From CAZDUS01 sp964535015 (GTDB taxonomy: Bacteria; Verrucomicrobiota; Kiritimatiellia; CAIKKV01; CAITUY01), in the NCBI GenBank assembly GCA_964535015.1, contig CAZHRU010000001.1:1-64000 (forward strand): a DNA stretch of 64,000 nucleotides. Reading direction: 5' to 3'. A model generated the notes under the pieces. It ran no database searches, was not told the origin of the DNA, and was given only the letters and a program-made list of their open reading frames with translations. Below are positions 25,825-33,112 of this stretch, one piece after another (position 1 is the first letter of the stretch; the number at the start of each line of letters is the position of its first letter). The translations under genes were made by a program, and so were the position numbers.

Positions 25825-26927
25825 TCGCGGGAAAAGAAAAGCGTTTGTACGTCGCGGCCACCAGTCAGAACGACGGGAAGACCACCTGTACACTGGGGTT
25901 CCTCGACGCATACCGGGCGATGTCGAAATCGGTGGGATTCATCAAGCCGGTGGGGCAGCGTTACGTGCTCGTTGACGGGCAGACCATTGACGAGGACAGT
26001 GTCCTGATTCAGCAGGTGTGCGATTTGCGGTGTCCGCTGAAGGACATGAGTCCGGTGGCGATCGAAAGGAACTTTACGCGTCAGTTCCTGGATGATCCCG
26101 AGGGGGTGACCCCCCGACTGAAGCAGGCGATTGAGGATTCCTACGGCATTGCGGCACGGGACAGGGATTTGGTGGTCATTGAAGGGACTGGGCATGCCGG
26201 GGTGGGATCGGTGTTTGATCTGAGCAACGCGCGTGTGGCGAAGATGCTTAACGCCAAGGTGGTTATTGTAACCCTGGGCGGCATTGGCCGGCCGGTGGAT
26301 GAGATTGCGCTGAACCAGACCCTGTTTGAGAAGGAAGACGTAGAAGTCATCGGGGTGGTGGCCAACAAGATCCAACCCGAGAAACTGGAACAGACGTACG
26401 AGTACCTGACCCGGGCTTTTGGTCGGCGGGGACTGCGCTTGTTGGGTACGATTCCCCATAGTCCCCAACTTACATGGCCGACGGTTGATCAGGTTGCCAA
26501 AGCGATCAAGGGCACGGTGCTCAACGGGCGCCAGTGTCTCAGCAACAAGGTGTCGAACATCGTGGTTGGGGCCATGACCGCCCACAACGCGGTCAAGTTC
26601 ATCAGGGATAAATCCCTGCTGGTTGTGCCCGGCGATCGGGATGATGTGGTCCTGGCGGCGGCAACCACAGACTTGCTCCGGCAGGATATCCAGTTGGCGG
26701 GGATGGTTCTGACCGGCGGGTTGCAGTTGGCGGCGCAGACCAGGGAACTCATCATGCGCACGCACATTCCCGTTCTGGTGGTGGATATGCCGACCTATGA
26801 CGCCACCGCCAAACTTCACGATATAACGGTGAAAATCTGTGAAACTGACGCTGAAAAGATACAGTTGGCCACATCGCTTGTGAAACAGTACGTCGATCTT
26901 GATCTGCTTTGGAGTTTGTTAGGGTAA
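25821..26927 (+). CDS. Pta-N/BioD-like P-loop protein with DRTGG domain
   Basis: A 368-residue protein. The N-terminal 210 residues form a dethiobiotin-synthetase/cobyrinic-acid-synthase-like P-loop domain (AATSQNDGKTTCTLG near residues 12-26; VVIEGTGHAGVGSVFDL; ANKIQPEKLEQTYEYL). Residues about 210-320 look like a DRTGG domain (LLVVPGDRDDVVLAAATTD), ending with IPVLVVDMPTYDATAKL. This equals the N-terminal half of long bacterial phosphotransacetylases without the catalytic PTA domain. At the end of an acetyl-CoA-forming operon it may sense a nucleotide or acetyl-CoA state, but no function is proven. It overlaps the DUF3786 gene by 4 bp. Confidence 0.8.
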   Translation: MIAGKEKRLYVAATSQNDGKTTCTLGFLDAYRAMSKSVGFIKPVGQRYVLVDGQTIDEDSVLIQQVCDLRCPLKDMSPVAIERNFTRQFLDDPEGVTPRLKQAIEDSYGIAARDRDLVVIEGTGHAGVGSVFDLSNARVAKMLNAKVVIVTLGGIGRPVDEIALNQTLFEKEDVEVIGVVANKIQPEKLEQTYEYLTRAFGRRGLRLLGTIPHSPQLTWPTVDQVAKAIKGTVLNGRQCLSNKVSNIVVGAMTAHNAVKFIRDKSLLVVPGDRDDVVLAAATTDLLRQDIQLAGMVLTGGLQLAAQTRELIMRTHIPVLVVDMPTYDATAKLHDITVKICETDAEKIQLATSLVKQYVDLDLLWSLLG

Positions 26928-26977
26928 GTGGGTGAGTTCTCGAAAAACGTTAGTTGGTAGTGAAGGAGAAACGAACC

Positions 26978-27376
26978 ATGGCAAGAATCCTAGTCGTTGA
27001 TGATGACGTGGAGGGCGCCAAGATTACCGCCGCCGTTCTGGTGGCCAAAGGGCATGAAGTGGAACTTCTGCATTCGACAGACAATGCGGTGGAGATTCTG
27101 ACCCGGACAAGACCGGATCTCCTGATTCTGGATGTGATGTTTCCCGACAGTCCTGTGGCTGGATTTGACCTGGCGCGGGAAATCAGGCGGCATCTGGAAA
27201 TCAATAATCTTCCGATCCTGTTGTTGACAGGAGTGAATCAGGAATTCCCGATGGGATTCTGCGACAGCGACATTGACACGAACTGGATGCCGATCCAGAG
27301 TTTCATCGAAAAGCCGTTCAAGATCGATGAGTTGTTGCGTGTGGTGGCCAAACTCCTGGAGAGCGGAAGGAAGTAG
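26978..27376 (+). CDS. Single-domain response regulator
   Basis: A 132-residue CheY-like receiver with no output domain. The acidic pair is in VVDDDVEG, the phospho-acceptor Asp is in LLILDVMF, the conserved Thr in ILLLTGVN, and the Lys in SFIEKPFKIDEL. The start at 26978 has AAGGAG 9 bp upstream; an upstream TTG is less likely. It lies 50 bp after the P-loop/DRTGG gene and is probably the last gene of the operon. Stand-alone receivers of this type recur in energy-metabolism clusters of anaerobes. The cognate kinase is not in the window. Confidence 0.88.
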   Translation: MARILVVDDDVEGAKITAAVLVAKGHEVELLHSTDNAVEILTRTRPDLLILDVMFPDSPVAGFDLAREIRRHLEINNLPILLLTGVNQEFPMGFCDSDIDTNWMPIQSFIEKPFKIDELLRVVAKLLESGRK

Positions 27377-27388
27377 TTTCTCGCCCTG

Positions 27389-27652
27389 TCAGTGGTGGTG
27401 ATGATGGGAATGGCCATGGGGATCGGTGGCGGCTCCTCCCGCTTCGGCGAGGGCTTTTCGGAGGAGTTCGTCGGTGGCCATCATGCTTGTCGCCGCCTGC
27501 TCAAGAATCTCCGCCAGTTTTGCTGATTGCTCCGCGCGTGCCAAGCCGGCCCACTTTCTGAAGTCAGCCTCGTGATGATTGTTGTGCTCAATCCAGAGGG
27601 GCAGAAGAATCCGCATCTTCTCAACTGTTGTTTTCGGGTCCATGTCAGGCAT
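27389..27652 (-). CDS. Small His-tailed protein next to CooT, possible nickel store
   Basis: An 87-residue helical protein with WIEHNNHHEADFRKWA near residues 20-35 and a C-terminal metal-binding-like tail DPHGHSHHHHH. It has no cysteine. It overlaps the end of cooT by 8 bp if started at 27652 (a second ATG lies at 27643, just after the cooT stop). A small His-tailed protein beside cooT recalls CooJ, the nickel-binding protein of the Rhodospirillum coo operon, but I see no clear sequence identity, so it may be an independent solution. It converges on the response regulator gene 12 bp away. A nickel role is inference. Confidence 0.75.
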   Translation of the reverse strand: MPDMDPKTTVEKMRILLPLWIEHNNHHEADFRKWAGLARAEQSAKLAEILEQAATSMMATDELLRKALAEAGGAATDPHGHSHHHHH

Positions 27653-27848
27653 TGGTGTCCCTTCGGGTCAGTATGACTTTTCCGCTCAGGAAGTCTATGG
27701 AGAGGATGCTTGCACCCGGAACAAGTTTGGGGGGATCGAAGAGGGACGCCACCCAAACGCCTTGGTCGGTCACCTCAAGATGGGCGGCGTTCTCGAGAAC
27801 GACCTGATTGGTGTCGTCCTGTTTCAGGATAATGCTGGCCTGGCACAT
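27645..27848 (-). CDS. cooT: CooT family nickel-binding protein
   Basis: A 67-residue protein beginning MCQASIILKQ, with the invariant second-position Cys that binds nickel in CooT homodimers. The rest (GVWVASLFDPPKLVPGASIL, then IDFLSGKVILTRR) follows the CooT beta-strand pattern. The start at 27848 is preceded by GGGAGG; the longer upstream reading is not needed. In Rhodospirillum, CooT supports nickel insertion into CODH. Its location directly behind the CODH/ACS operon, on the opposite strand, fits that role. Confidence 0.85.
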   Translation of the reverse strand: MCQASIILKQDDTNQVVLENAAHLEVTDQGVWVASLFDPPKLVPGASILSIDFLSGKVILTRRDTNA

Positions 27849-28243
27849 TGGAGCCTCCCTGCGGGTTGAGAAATTGTTGTCAGGTAAAAAGTGTGAACCA
27901 GAATTGAAACGACGTAAAGGGCAAATTCCAGAGCAGACGCATCTAGATACTTCAAGAAACCGTGGCGTATATATGGTCATTTCCTTTCAAGGCGTCCACA
28001 ACACGAAGAACCAGGGCATCCCAGACGGCCCGGGTTCACCCAGCCCGTGAGTGCCGCGTTGCTGCACAACGTGCCGCTCACGCGAAGGGTTCGCACTACC
28101 TTGAGGAAGCAGTGTTCAACAGGAATTAATCGTGGTTACCCTGGGTAAATGGATAGGCGTCTTGGAGAAAGACAAGATCTGGGCGATAGTATACGATCCT
28201 CAGGTTCAATGGACTTTGCGAAGAACAGGTTGTGGTTGTCGGC
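27849..28243. other. Intergenic stretch without a convincing gene
   Basis: About 395 bp. It contains the upstream region of cooT (ribosome site and probably promoter, minus strand) on its left. On the right are short open stretches that do not resemble a known protein. An open reading on the minus strand (28126-28527) spans part of it but shows no family motif. The stretch probably includes decayed coding sequence, as do the genes to its right. Confidence 0.5.
28046..28080. repeat. Interrupted hairpin made of 5-bp blocks
   Basis: GTGAG (28046-28050) pairs with CTCAC (28076-28080), and CGTTG (28056-28060) pairs with CAACG (28066-28070). Between each pair lies the same block TGCCG in direct orientation (28051-28055 and 28071-28075), forming an internal loop. 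The apex is CTGCA. It has no T-tract and no obvious role; it may be a relic of a mobile element or a transcript-end structure. Confidence 0.4.
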
Positions 28244-28390
28244 ATGAACAGGATAGATAATGGGCCGGAAGGTAAATCAAACATGACGGAACCTCTGTAT
28301 GGAACGTTTGACCCTATCATCAAAAGAAACCGTAACTGGGCGATCCAGTTGCTGCGCGAGTACGCGGCGATGGAGGGGAGGAAACAATGA
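28244..28390 (+). pseudogene. Short reading frame, probably gene remnant
   Basis: A 48-residue reading frame from ATG 28244, open further upstream to about 28190, ending with NWAIQLLREYAAMEGRKQ. I recognise no family. Its stop overlaps the next ATG (ATGA), which looks like an operon junction kept from an intact ancestor. It has no clear ribosome site. It may be the 3' end of a lost gene that preceded the GH43-like gene. Confidence 0.35.
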
Positions 28391-28818
28391 GTCATCATCA
28401 ACACACCCCGTTCGAGTCCCTGATTAACCCCGTCATCCGGCCGCGACTCGGCCAGACGGGCGTCCGTGATCCGGCGCTCTTCTGTCATGGACGTAAGGTT
28501 GGATTCATTGATAACGCAGGAGATCATGTGATGATTTATGTGGACGGAGGCGCAGGTGGGAATATCGACGTGACCATCCGGTATTCAAATGGCACCATCG
28601 ATACACAATACAAGAGTCTCTATGTCAACACCGTAGATGTGGCCCGGGTTGATTTTGCGCCTACAGGGGGCTGGACAAAGTTTGCAAACAAAGTGGTAAC
28701 GATTAAGTTAAACTCAGGTAGCAACACGATCAAGATATCAAGAGATGGTGATGACACGGGTGGTACCGATCTGGATTACTTGTACGTGCCCATCGGAAAG
28801 GCCAGCACGAAACCGTAA
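28387..28818 (+). pseudogene. Chimeric remnant: GH43-like start joined to a CBM6/35-like domain
   Basis: A 143-residue frame. Residues about 8-33 (FESLINPVIRPRLGQTGVRD, then PALF) look like the beginning of a GH43-type five-bladed propeller enzyme, where RDPxxF holds the catalytic base. From residue 37 the sequence switches to a beta-sandwich carbohydrate-binding module (GFIDNAGDHVMIYVDGG; FAPTGGWTKFANKVVTIKL; LDYLYVPI), as in CBM6/CBM35. The whole catalytic propeller is missing, so an in-frame internal deletion appears to have fused the two ends. Enzyme activity is not expected. Confidence 0.6.
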
Positions 28819-28898
28819 TCGCAGGCCCCTGCGGTGCTCATTCAACCCCACGTGTATGCCGCGTAACCGACACGACAACCCCATAGACAAAGGTGAAC

Positions 28899-31235
28899 AT
28901 GATGAGAACTAACAGCGATACCGCAGGGGAACTGTTCCGTCGCGCTCTGCCCGTATGGCCGACTGGGCACCACGACGTGATGAATCTGACCGTGGGATTG
29001 CGCTGCGCCATCGCACCGGCAACCGCGGCGCCGTTGCGCCTGGTGGTGACGGCGCGCACTTCGTACCGGGCCTGGCACAACGGGCGGTTCATCGGTTGCG
29101 GGCCGGCGCGTTCGCCGCACGGCCACTTGCGGGTGGATAACTACGACCTTACGGCCGAGGTGGGCGTCAACCTGATCGCCGTCGAGGTCAACGCGACCAA
29201 CGTGCCCGGCTACGCCGTGACGGATGAACTCCCGCTCGTGCAAGCCGAGTTGCTGGTGAACGGCACAGTCGTTGCCGCCACCGGGGTGGCCGATCTGCCG
29301 CAGCAGTGGCAGGCGGTTCTTTCAGATGAACGGATTCAGAAAGTTCAGCGGTTGTCACGGCAGCGCGGTTTTGCCGAGGCGTGGCGGCTGACGCCATCAT
29401 CGTCCGATTGGCGTTGCCGCGCGGATGCGCGGGTCGAGGGGGTGGCAGTCGAGCGGGTCGAGCAACCGGGGTTGCTGCCGCGCGTGGTGCCGCATCCCGA
29501 CTACACTTGTCTGCGTCCCGGATCAACCGTGTCCGCCGGCGTGCTGGATCTCCGCTCCGAGCCACAATGGCAGAAGTGGGAGCAGTGGATGCGCGCAGAC
29601 TCGGGGAAGACGTTTGCCGGTTACCCGTCGTCAGATTGGGAGGTGGATTTGTCCGCTGAGTTGTCCAGCCTCGCACTGCGCGTGGTGGATGGGCAGAGTC
29701 ATGCCTCGGGCGATATGGCGGCCGGCACGTGGCGGATGGATGACTTCGGCGTCAACCAGACCGGTTTCCTGCGCGCCACGGTCATCTGCCGTGAACCCGC
29801 GGTGGTGTATCTTGTCGGTGACGAACTGGCGGCGGATGGAATTTGCGATTGCCGGCGGTTGGAGTACATGGCGGGTGCGCGGTACGAACTACAACCGGGC
29901 ACCTACGACCTGGAGATGGCCGAAATTGTGACCGTGCGCTATGTGGCCGTGCTGGTCTTGTCGGGCGCGGTGACGGTGACAGGCGTGGGATTGCGTGAGT
30001 ACGTGCGCGCGACCCGTGCTGAGTTCAATTGCCCTGATGAGGGGTTGGTCGAAGTGTTTCGCGCCGGCGTCCGCACGTTTGCCCATAACGCCGTGGATAT
30101 TTATCTCGACTGTCCGTCGCGGGAACGCGCGGGGTGGTTGTGTGACAGTTTCTTCACCGGTCGGGTCGAACCGTGGCTGACCGGGGGCAGTCTGGCGGAG
30201 ACGGTGTTCCTGGACAACTATGCGCATTGTCCGCCGTTGCCGTACCTGCCGACAGGGATGCTGCCGAAATGCTATCCGTCGGATGGACCGCAGATTCGGG
30301 GCGGTGCGGGTAGTTTCATCCCCAACTGGGCCTTGTGGTTCGTGGTCGAGGTGGCGGAGTACGCCGGCCGGGGTGGCGATCCAGCCGTGATCGCCGCTTG
30401 CCGGCAACGTTGTGTCGACTTGTTCGCCTACTTCGAACGGTTCCGCAATACCGATGGCCTGCTCGAAAAACTCGACTCGTGGGTCTTTGTGGACTGGTCG
30501 TCAGCCAACGAACACGTGCAGGATGTCAGTTATCCAACCAACCTGTTGTATGCCGCGGCGCTGGACGCCGCCGGGCGGCTGTACAACCAGTCGGCGTGGT
30601 GCGATCAAGCCGCCGAATTGCGCCGAACGATTCACGAGCAGTCCTGGGATGGTGCGGCATTTTGCGATAACGCCCGCCGCGATGCCGATGGACGTTTGCA
30701 GCCGACCGGTGTGCATACCGAGGCCTGCCAGTATTACGCTTTTTACTTTGGCATCGCCACGCCACAATCTCATCCGGCTCTTTGGCGGGAATTGCTGACC
30801 ACCACCAGTGCCGCGCCCGATGCCGGTAACTCCCGGTTGCCCCGGGCGGGGATGTTCCCCTCGTTGCACATGCGGTTCTTGTTGTTGGCGCGGTACGGCG
30901 AACACCGGCGACTCGCCGTTGAACTGCGAGAAGCCTTTCTTCCCATGGTCCGATTGACCGGCACGTTGTGGGAACATGCGCACACGCGTAACTCGTGCGA
31001 CCACGGTTTCTGTTCCCATGTGGTCCATCTGCTGTTGGCCCACGTCTTGGGCCTGACCGTGGATTGGCAGGAGCGGACGATCCGACTCGCCCCGCCGGAC
31101 CTCGACCTGCCGTGGTGTCGTGCCCGATTGCCCATCGGAGGGACGTGGTTGGAGATCGGCTGGCGCCGCGAGAACGGAACGGTCGTTCCCGAAATCGACT
31201 GGCTGCCTGCCGGCTGGCAGTTGGTCAATTCGTGA
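28899..31235 (+). CDS. Alpha-L-rhamnosidase-like glycoside hydrolase (GH78 type)
   Basis: A 778-residue protein with ATG at 28899 (AAAGG site upstream; 28902 also possible). The N-terminal half is beta-rich accessory domains (SYRAWHNGRFIGCGPARSPH is the typical rhamnosidase N-domain motif). The (alpha/alpha)6 catalytic barrel starts near residue 370 and shows DIYLDCPSRERAGWLCDS, equal to the DCPQRExxGWxGD signature of GH78, where acidic residues act in catalysis. FVDWSSANEH and LWEHAHTRNSCDHGF are later barrel landmarks. No signal peptide is visible, so a cytoplasmic location is possible. It appears intact, unlike its neighbours. The AraC gene downstream on the other strand may regulate it. 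Confidence 0.85.
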   Translation: MMRTNSDTAGELFRRALPVWPTGHHDVMNLTVGLRCAIAPATAAPLRLVVTARTSYRAWHNGRFIGCGPARSPHGHLRVDNYDLTAEVGVNLIAVEVNATNVPGYAVTDELPLVQAELLVNGTVVAATGVADLPQQWQAVLSDERIQKVQRLSRQRGFAEAWRLTPSSSDWRCRADARVEGVAVERVEQPGLLPRVVPHPDYTCLRPGSTVSAGVLDLRSEPQWQKWEQWMRADSGKTFAGYPSSDWEVDLSAELSSLALRVVDGQSHASGDMAAGTWRMDDFGVNQTGFLRATVICREPAVVYLVGDELAADGICDCRRLEYMAGARYELQPGTYDLEMAEIVTVRYVAVLVLSGAVTVTGVGLREYVRATRAEFNCPDEGLVEVFRAGVRTFAHNAVDIYLDCPSRERAGWLCDSFFTGRVEPWLTGGSLAETVFLDNYAHCPPLPYLPTGMLPKCYPSDGPQIRGGAGSFIPNWALWFVVEVAEYAGRGGDPAVIAACRQRCVDLFAYFERFRNTDGLLEKLDSWVFVDWSSANEHVQDVSYPTNLLYAAALDAAGRLYNQSAWCDQAAELRRTIHEQSWDGAAFCDNARRDADGRLQPTGVHTEACQYYAFYFGIATPQSHPALWRELLTTTSAAPDAGNSRLPRAGMFPSLHMRFLLLARYGEHRRLAVELREAFLPMVRLTGTLWEHAHTRNSCDHGFCSHVVHLLLAHVLGLTVDWQERTIRLAPPDLDLPWCRARLPIGGTWLEIGWRRENGTVVPEIDWLPAGWQLVNS

Positions 31236-31247
31236 CTTGAACTGAGC

Positions 31248-31583
31248 ATGTGGCTGCGGGGATATACGGGACGCGATTTCATCTTGCGCGTGTACTGGGA
31301 CGATCAGGAGCGGCCATCCATCGACGTTACGTTGACTGATTTCTTTGCCTTGCCATGGGGGGCGACCCACGACAAGGACGGCCAGAAGGCATCGGTGCAG
31401 GTCAATTCGCTGCCGGTGGTGGTGGCACCGCGTAGTGGGTTGACTGTTTTTTGTGAAATGCCCTTTCGCGGCCGCTGCCGGATCACTCTGCAGAACATCC
31501 ACCCGACCAATGCGTTTATCTGTTTCTACCAGATCAACTACGTCCTGACCGACGTGCCGGTGGCGTGGAGTGACGATCTTTGA
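31248..31583 (+). pseudogene. Internal fragment of a GH172 (DUF2961) glycoside hydrolase
   Basis: A 111-residue frame beginning near RGYTGRDFILRVYWDDQERP, followed by DFFALPWG, NSLPVVVAP, GLTVFCEMPFRGRCRITLQN and YQINYVLTDVP. These are consecutive landmarks of the DUF2961/GH172 family. Full-length members are about 350-400 residues or longer; the first 50-60 residues and the C-terminal half are absent here. It sits 12 bp after the rhamnosidase stop. It is most likely a relic of a larger gene, although a small stable domain cannot be excluded. Confidence 0.7.
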
Positions 31584-31628
31584 GACCGCGCCTGCGTCCA
31601 GATTAAGAAAGGGATGCCGCCACCAGCA

Positions 31629-32489
31629 TCACACGTTCCGGCTCTGCTGCCGCCATTGGCGCGGCGAAACACCCGCGAGTTTGCGGAACCGGCGCGTGAA
31701 TACGGATGGGGATACATAACCGCATAGCCGACTGACGATGCGCACCGGCTCCCGGGTCGTCCGCAATTGCTTGCAGGCGATGTCAAATCGGATCGAATCC
31801 ATATACGCCTTGGGCGTCATTCCGCAGGCCTCCTGCAGACGATGTCGGAGATTCTGCCGACTCATCCCGGCATGCCGCGCAAGTTCCGCGACGGTCAACC
31901 CGTGAATGATGTTGTCTTTGCAATAGGCTCCCAGCCAGTCGTCCTTGCGTAACGTCGTGCCGCCAACCGCCTCGACGATATCCAGCAGCCAGAGACCCAG
32001 GTGATAGTTTGCGCGCGCATAGTTCACGGCGTCCCGCCACCAGTGCGCATTGCACCAGCGCATCATCGCCCGGCATTCGTCCAGTAGCGTCCTCGGAATC
32101 TCGATCGGCAACTCAACTCCCCAGACCTCTTGCGGCGAAGGCTGCATCTTCGACGTCCGGCGTATCGACAATGGCGTCACTTTCGGTTTCAGCGTGGGAT
32201 CCGGGACGGATTCCAGAGGTTTGTCGATCGCAAGGAACCGAAGGTGATGCCAGGTGAAGCCCTTGGGCAGATCAATTGAAAAATCAATCCCGGGAGGAAC
32301 CAGCAGTGCACAGGGCGCCGACGGCGCGAACAGCCGGTCGCCATGGCGGTAACGCACCACACCGTCATCAACGAAGATCAACTGGTATTCATCGGTGCTG
32401 AGGATGGATATCTCCCGGAAGTGCCTGCGGTTGTAACGCCCGTCACGGATATACGGACCATTCCCGCCGTGATTGCATAAGAGTAACAT
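31629..32489 (-). CDS. AraC family transcriptional regulator
   Basis: A 286-residue regulator. The N-terminal 130 residues are a cupin-like sensor region (LIFVDDGVVRYRHGDRLFAP). The C-terminus holds two helix-turn-helix motifs: LTVAELARHAGMSRQNLRHR and, near the end, IVSRLCGYVSPSVFTRRFRK followed by GVSPRQWR. It is intact and converges on the rhamnosidase/GH172 remnant and diverges from the truncated sulfatase, so it probably controlled local glycan-utilisation genes, possibly in response to a rhamnose-type sugar. The effector is not determinable from sequence. Confidence 0.9.
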   Translation of the reverse strand: MLLLCNHGGNGPYIRDGRYNRRHFREISILSTDEYQLIFVDDGVVRYRHGDRLFAPSAPCALLVPPGIDFSIDLPKGFTWHHLRFLAIDKPLESVPDPTLKPKVTPLSIRRTSKMQPSPQEVWGVELPIEIPRTLLDECRAMMRWCNAHWWRDAVNYARANYHLGLWLLDIVEAVGGTTLRKDDWLGAYCKDNIIHGLTVAELARHAGMSRQNLRHRLQEACGMTPKAYMDSIRFDIACKQLRTTREPVRIVSRLCGYVSPSVFTRRFRKLAGVSPRQWRQQSRNV

Positions 32490-32596
32490 AACTCCCAGAT
32501 TTCCATAAGGGTCCTGTTGCGTTCAGATCGCAAACCCCTTTACGCTAAGACGATGAATTCACGAGCAGCGTGCTTCACATCGGGAATAGAGAAACG

Positions 32597-33112
32597 ATGA
32601 ACCGACGCGAGTTCTTAACTGTCTGTGCCGCCACGACTGCCGCGGCGGCGATGCCTCGCCTGTTGCGTGGCCAGGAGTCAACCATGAAAAAAGTACCCAA
32701 CATCCTCTTCCTCTACACCGATGAGCAACGGGCTGACACGCTGGCGTGTTACGGCAACAAGCACAACCTGATGCCGAACGTGGACCGGTTAGCGGCGCAA
32801 TCGACTGTGTTTGACCGGGCCTACTGCACCAATCCCGTGTGTACGCCGTCACGCGGGAGTATCCTAACCGGCTTGTATGCGCATGCTCACGGTGCGCACG
32901 ACAACAACACGTTCATAGACCGCGACGCCAAATGCCTGCCGGAACACCTGCCTGCGGGCGCCTACGCAACCGGTTACTTCGGGAAATGGCATCTTGGCGA
33001 TGAGATTTTCCCGCAGCACGGGTTGCGACGGGTGACGCCACGATCTTTGCTTTGCACGGCGGGTGCGGTGAACCGGTGTTGTTGCTCCACGGTTACCCGC
33101 AGACGCATGTGA
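32597..33112 (+). pseudogene. Truncated sulfatase, 5' part only
   Basis: From ATG 32597 a Tat-type signal (NRREFLTVCAATTAAAAMP) leads into a type I sulfatase N-terminus: NILFLYTDEQRADTLACYGN, TPNVDRLA-like MPNVDRLAAQ, and the formylglycine motif NPVCTPSRGSILTG, with Cys at the maturation site. The match continues to GYFGKWHLGDEIFPQHG and stops near 33021. After this the frame reads through the start of the following hydrolase in the wrong frame and ends at 33112. More than 60 percent of a normal 450-550-residue sulfatase is missing, so the gene is a pseudogene. Confidence 0.8.

Noticed and set aside
28126..28527. 133-codon frame on the minus strand
   Set aside because: No family motif and no ribosome site were seen, and it runs antisense to the GH43-like start and the preceding remnant.
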